Positions 46,201 through 64,000 of a DNA stretch of 64,000 nucleotides are shown piece after piece. Made by a program: the position numbers and the translations under genes. Each line of letters starts with the position of its first letter. Position 1 is the stretch's first letter. Source of the stretch: Haliclona indistincta (lineage: Eukaryota; Porifera; Demospongiae; Haplosclerida; Chalinidae); contig OZ024783.1 in assembly GCA_964017065.1 (NCBI GenBank), positions 5,401,399 to 5,465,398 on the forward strand, given 5' to 3'. Under the pieces are notes generated by a model that did no database searches, had not been told where the DNA came from, and saw only the letters and a list, made by a program, of their open reading frames with translations.

Positions 46201-46787
46201 CCAGTCAACTGCTCAATCAGTTGAGATTTATTCAAATGTTGCAGACTATTAAAATCTTGTCTTTTTCATGTGTATAGCTGTAAAATTCAATGATGTATAA
46301 TACATGTATATGTTACTATAATGTACAGATCATTAGTCATTTTGTTTTGATTTGATTTGCATTGATACAAAGTGGTTATGGAACAAGACAAAATCACTCC
46401 TTTGTTTAATCAATATAAAACTATACTCTATCATTTAATCAATGTGAAACTATAAACTAACAGGCTAATGAGGTTATTGTTAGTTGTTGTCTGCTCCCGC
46501 TTCTTTTTGCATTTACAAAGTGTGCGTGATTTAGAAAAGAGCGGGAACTTGAGTCAAGGACGCTAGCTGGAGAACTAGCTTGTTCGGAGAACAGAGAGAC
46601 TGAGATTACACAGAAGGTCAGGTAGTAGGTCATATTAACTGGACTGGACATTTTTAGTGGACCAGTATTTACTACTAGTACTATGGGCTGGCGGGAATGA
46701 GATTCGTAAAGCGTTCGTTGAAAAGTTACGTAACAAAACGTCGACGTTTACGTTCTCTCGAGTGAGCTCAGAACGAGAACGATCGAG
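46201..46787. other. Intergenic region upstream of the secreted glucosidase
   Basis: No gene seen; it holds the 3' end of trefoil gene 4 and the promoter side of the next gene. No TATA box is obvious. Confidence 0.4.
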
Positions 46788-54456
<7,669 letters not shown>

Positions 54457-54457
54457 C

Positions 54458-54463
54458 AATAAA
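54458..54463 (+). promoter_or_regulatory. Polyadenylation signal of the secreted glucosidase
   Basis: AATAAA begins 2 nt after the stop codon; a second AATAAA lies near 54484, which would give a more usual 3' UTR length. Confidence 0.5.
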
Positions 54464-54649
54464 AAAAATTATGTACTCTAACAAATAAATATTTTCTATT
54501 CAACTGTGTTTATTTTTAAGTGTATGTACATATTTTGTATTTCCCAATATAATTCTATCTTATTATCATGCATGAATTAGTTTTGGTGGGAGTCCGTGGG
54601 TCTAGTTGCACTTCAATCGAGTAGGGCTCGCTCAGGCTCGTTCCAATCC

Positions 54650-54658
54650 TATAAAAAG
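54650..54658 (+). promoter_or_regulatory. TATA box of the death-fold glucosidase gene
   Basis: TATAAAAAG lies 43 nt upstream of the ATG at 54701. It supports transcription starting directly before the death-fold exon, so that exon is a real first exon of this unit. Confidence 0.65.
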
Positions 54659-54700
54659 AGCCCTGCCCGTCACACACCTCCAAACCGCGTGTAAACAAAC

Positions 54701-61902
<7,202 letters not shown>

Positions 61903-61995
61903 GAGATAGCATGCTTTATACGTAATATTGATTTCTCTTTATTTCAAATGGTTGTATGATTACCTCTCTTCTGGTTTACCTGCGTGCACCACGCC

Positions 61996-62002
61996 TATAA
62001 AT
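61996..62002 (+). promoter_or_regulatory. Candidate TATA box of the NACHT gene
   Basis: TATAAAT about 80 nt upstream of the first ATG at 62082. Distance is a little long but compatible with a short 5' UTR. It is only about 95 bp past the stop of the glucosidase gene. Confidence 0.35.
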
Positions 62003-62081
62003 TGTCGTTTGGTTCGCGCGACGCACAATTATTTCTTGGTTCTTTATTTTGCTGGACGTCTATTGGGCTCTGAATACGATC

Positions 62082-64000
62082 ATGATCCAGGTATGTAGTG
62101 GAAAATGCGTGATAACTTATCGAGGAGGGCCGAAATATATATATTTTTGTCCCGGTGCATATTAATCAGTACTGCATGCTGTTATTTTACATAGTCGTTT
62201 TTCAGATGAAGCCTGCAGCATTGTTGATCTGCTATGTGTACCAAGCCTGGTTCTACTGGACGTTCTTTTCCTTCGCTACTAAAGCGTATCCACTGCAGCA
62301 ACGCCAGTTGAATGATAACAATACCAGTAAGCTGAACCCGGCAGTGATAATTGTTTGCTGTGCAACGGGCTGCTGCCAGTGCAGTTCAGCCTGATGCCAA
62401 GGGTCCCATGTATGCTAAATCAGTTTTAACTGCTATTCGGAAGCAATAATCCCTATTAATTTTTAGTATCAACAGACCTTGTGGTTAGGTTGTACTTACA
62501 GTATAAATGAGATCAAAGATAACTTCCTTTTTGATGACAAACATTGATAATTAAACTATTATGCTACCAGAAAAATTTACTATGTTGGTGTGTGTGTGTG
62601 TGTGTGTGTGTGCTCGCTGCACACAACAGGGACTATACCTAGCAGGTTTAGAGTATTGTGTGTTGTTTAGACGTAATTACAAATGTAATCATTCATATGC
62701 AGACATCGACCAACTGAGTATGGAACACCTAGCCTCTGTTATTCTATCGCCTGTGGTTGCCCTCGTGGTTGCAGTTATTGCCGCTGTCTCTCCATTTGCT
62801 CTCTATTTGTGTAAGTTTTATCTCTTCAAAACTAAAGTATTCTAAAAGCGAGACAAATTCAGGTAATCAGTATCAATCTTTTTTAGACAAAAGAAAGCTC
62901 AAAGCTAGAGATGCTAACAGAAGAGAAGTGCCAGACATAGACGGCGAAGCTCAAGGTGAGCATCATGGAATTTACAAACGTTTATATCAATGCTTTTATC
63001 ATAGTTGTCATTGAATATGCCCAGTATCTCAAGCGCCACTACAAACAGCCACTCCCTGATGATGATGGACTACTTACAATGCGCCACAGAAATGGATATG
63101 TTGATCTAGCTGTCATCAGCAGTGAATCTCTGACACATGAAACAGACATGACAGCAGAGACTAGCTTCATGACTAGTGGTCCGAGAAAGGAAATGTTACC
63201 ATCTGTCTTAAATCTTACTGACATTCTGAAGCCAAGTAAGAGTGGTACTCCAATAAGGTGTGTCCTGATAGAGGGTGCGCCAGGTATTGGCAAGAGCACA
63301 CTTGTTTGGGAGTTATGTCACAAGTGGGAGGAGTTGGACAATATGAAGCGATTCAAGCTGGTGGTGCTGGTTTCATTGAGAAAAGCTAAAGAAGCCAAGT
63401 GTCTTAAAGAAATATTACCAAGGCAACAATACGAAGACATACATGAAGATGGTATTATAACAGAAATTGGAAATGGTAGTGACATACTTATTATTCTTGA
63501 TGGTTTTGATGAGCTTCCTCGTGCAAAACGCCAGTCTGACTCAATCTTTATAAATCTGATTAAGGGTGTGCAACTACCAAACGCTACAGTAATCGTTACT
63601 AGTCGGCCTTCAGTAAGTGCTGACCTCAAGAGGTTGTGCAGAGATAACATCGACAGGCATTTGAAGATTTTAGGTTTCACTGGAGGACAAATCGAAAAAT
63701 TTGTTGAATGCGAATTCAGAGATGGTGATGAACGGGCAGCATTCCTGCAGTATCTCAACATTAACCCTATAGTCAAGAGTATGATGCACCTTCCTCTCTA
63801 TGCAGTCATTGTTGCTGAAGTTTTTGATGGCACTAAATCGCCACAGCTGAAGACCATGATTCAACTGTACGATGCTTTCACTCGTAGCCTCATCCGTCAC
63901 CACTTGGTTCGAAACAAACTGGTAGACGAAGATTATGAAATGCCTCAATCCCTCCAATGTAAGAATGACATTGACCAGCTTCCTTTAGCAATGCGGAACA
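62082..64000 (+). CDS. Membrane-anchored NACHT-domain protein (3' partial)
   Basis: Exons 62082-62090, 62206-62326, 62703-62810, 62887-62955 and 63005 to the window end, open throughout. The start may instead be the Met at 62206. The N-terminus is hydrophobic (AALLICYVYQAWFYWTFFSF) and signal-like, followed by a short segment with an NNT sequon and a strong membrane helix (VILSPVVALVVAVIAAVSPF) with a basic KRKLKAR after it. Then a linker (YAQYLKRHYKQPLPDDDG) and the NACHT NTPase: Walker A GAPGIGKST (about 193-201), Walker B LIILDGFDELP, and sensor-like VIVTSRP. NACHT proteins are oligomerising innate sensors; most NLRs are cytosolic with CARD or death domains in front, which are absent here. 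LRRs would be past the right edge, if present. Predicted topology: short ectodomain, cytosolic NACHT. Confidence 0.85.
62588..62612 (+). repeat. (TG)n microsatellite
   Basis: About 12 TG units in intron 2 of the NACHT gene. Confidence 0.8.

Overview
The window looks like a gene-dense invertebrate nuclear genome with many short introns (often 45-100 nt, GT-AG), abundant small inverted-repeat transposons, and metazoan extracellular and immune domains (AMOP, NIDO, VWD, EGF, SEA, IPT/TIG, P-type trefoil, death-fold, NACHT). The mix of mucin-like proteins, trefoil proteins and NACHT proteins is what I would expect from a sponge (demosponge-like). That is an inference; no marker here fixes the species. 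I built exon models by hand from splice sites and reading-frame continuity; for the main genes the exon lengths sum to whole codons.

Layout. 670-14943 (-): a large mucin-like secreted or membrane protein (IgGFc-binding-like region, NIDO, AMOP, VWD, cadherin-like, EGFs, SEA-like), continuing off the left edge. One of its introns holds a DNA transposon (1576-7140) that carries a small three-exon zinc-finger gene, and that gene is split by a young, intact Ty3/gypsy element (2295-6639). 11100-17800: intronic and upstream sequence filled with inverted-repeat elements, including two with 9-bp target duplications (Mutator-like). 18198-24230 (-): PNPLA8-like patatin phospholipase, head-to-head with 24303-26343 (+), an STI1/DP-domain protein. 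26697-27583 (-): LRAT-family gene with a frame break. 28209-37956 (-): a 3171-residue receptor with about 26 IPT/TIG repeats, a furin-like Cys-rich region, one membrane helix and a tail full of Tyr and Pro-rich motifs but no kinase. It is head-to-head with the first of four small trefoil membrane proteins (38075-46200, +). Then come two GH31 alpha-glucosidases: a secreted one with two trefoils (46788-54456) and a paralogue in which a death-fold (CARD-like) exon replaces the signal peptide and trefoils (54701-61902). The window ends in a NACHT protein with an N-terminal signal-like segment and a membrane helix (62082-64000, partial).

The right-hand 26 kb is the most striking part. Trefoil receptors with cytoplasmic Tyr motifs, trefoil glucosidases, a death-fold glucosidase and a membrane-anchored NACHT protein sit side by side on one strand. 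A plausible reading is a glycan/mucus recognition and innate signalling cluster built by duplication and exon shuffling. This is a hypothesis from domain content and synteny, not shown function.
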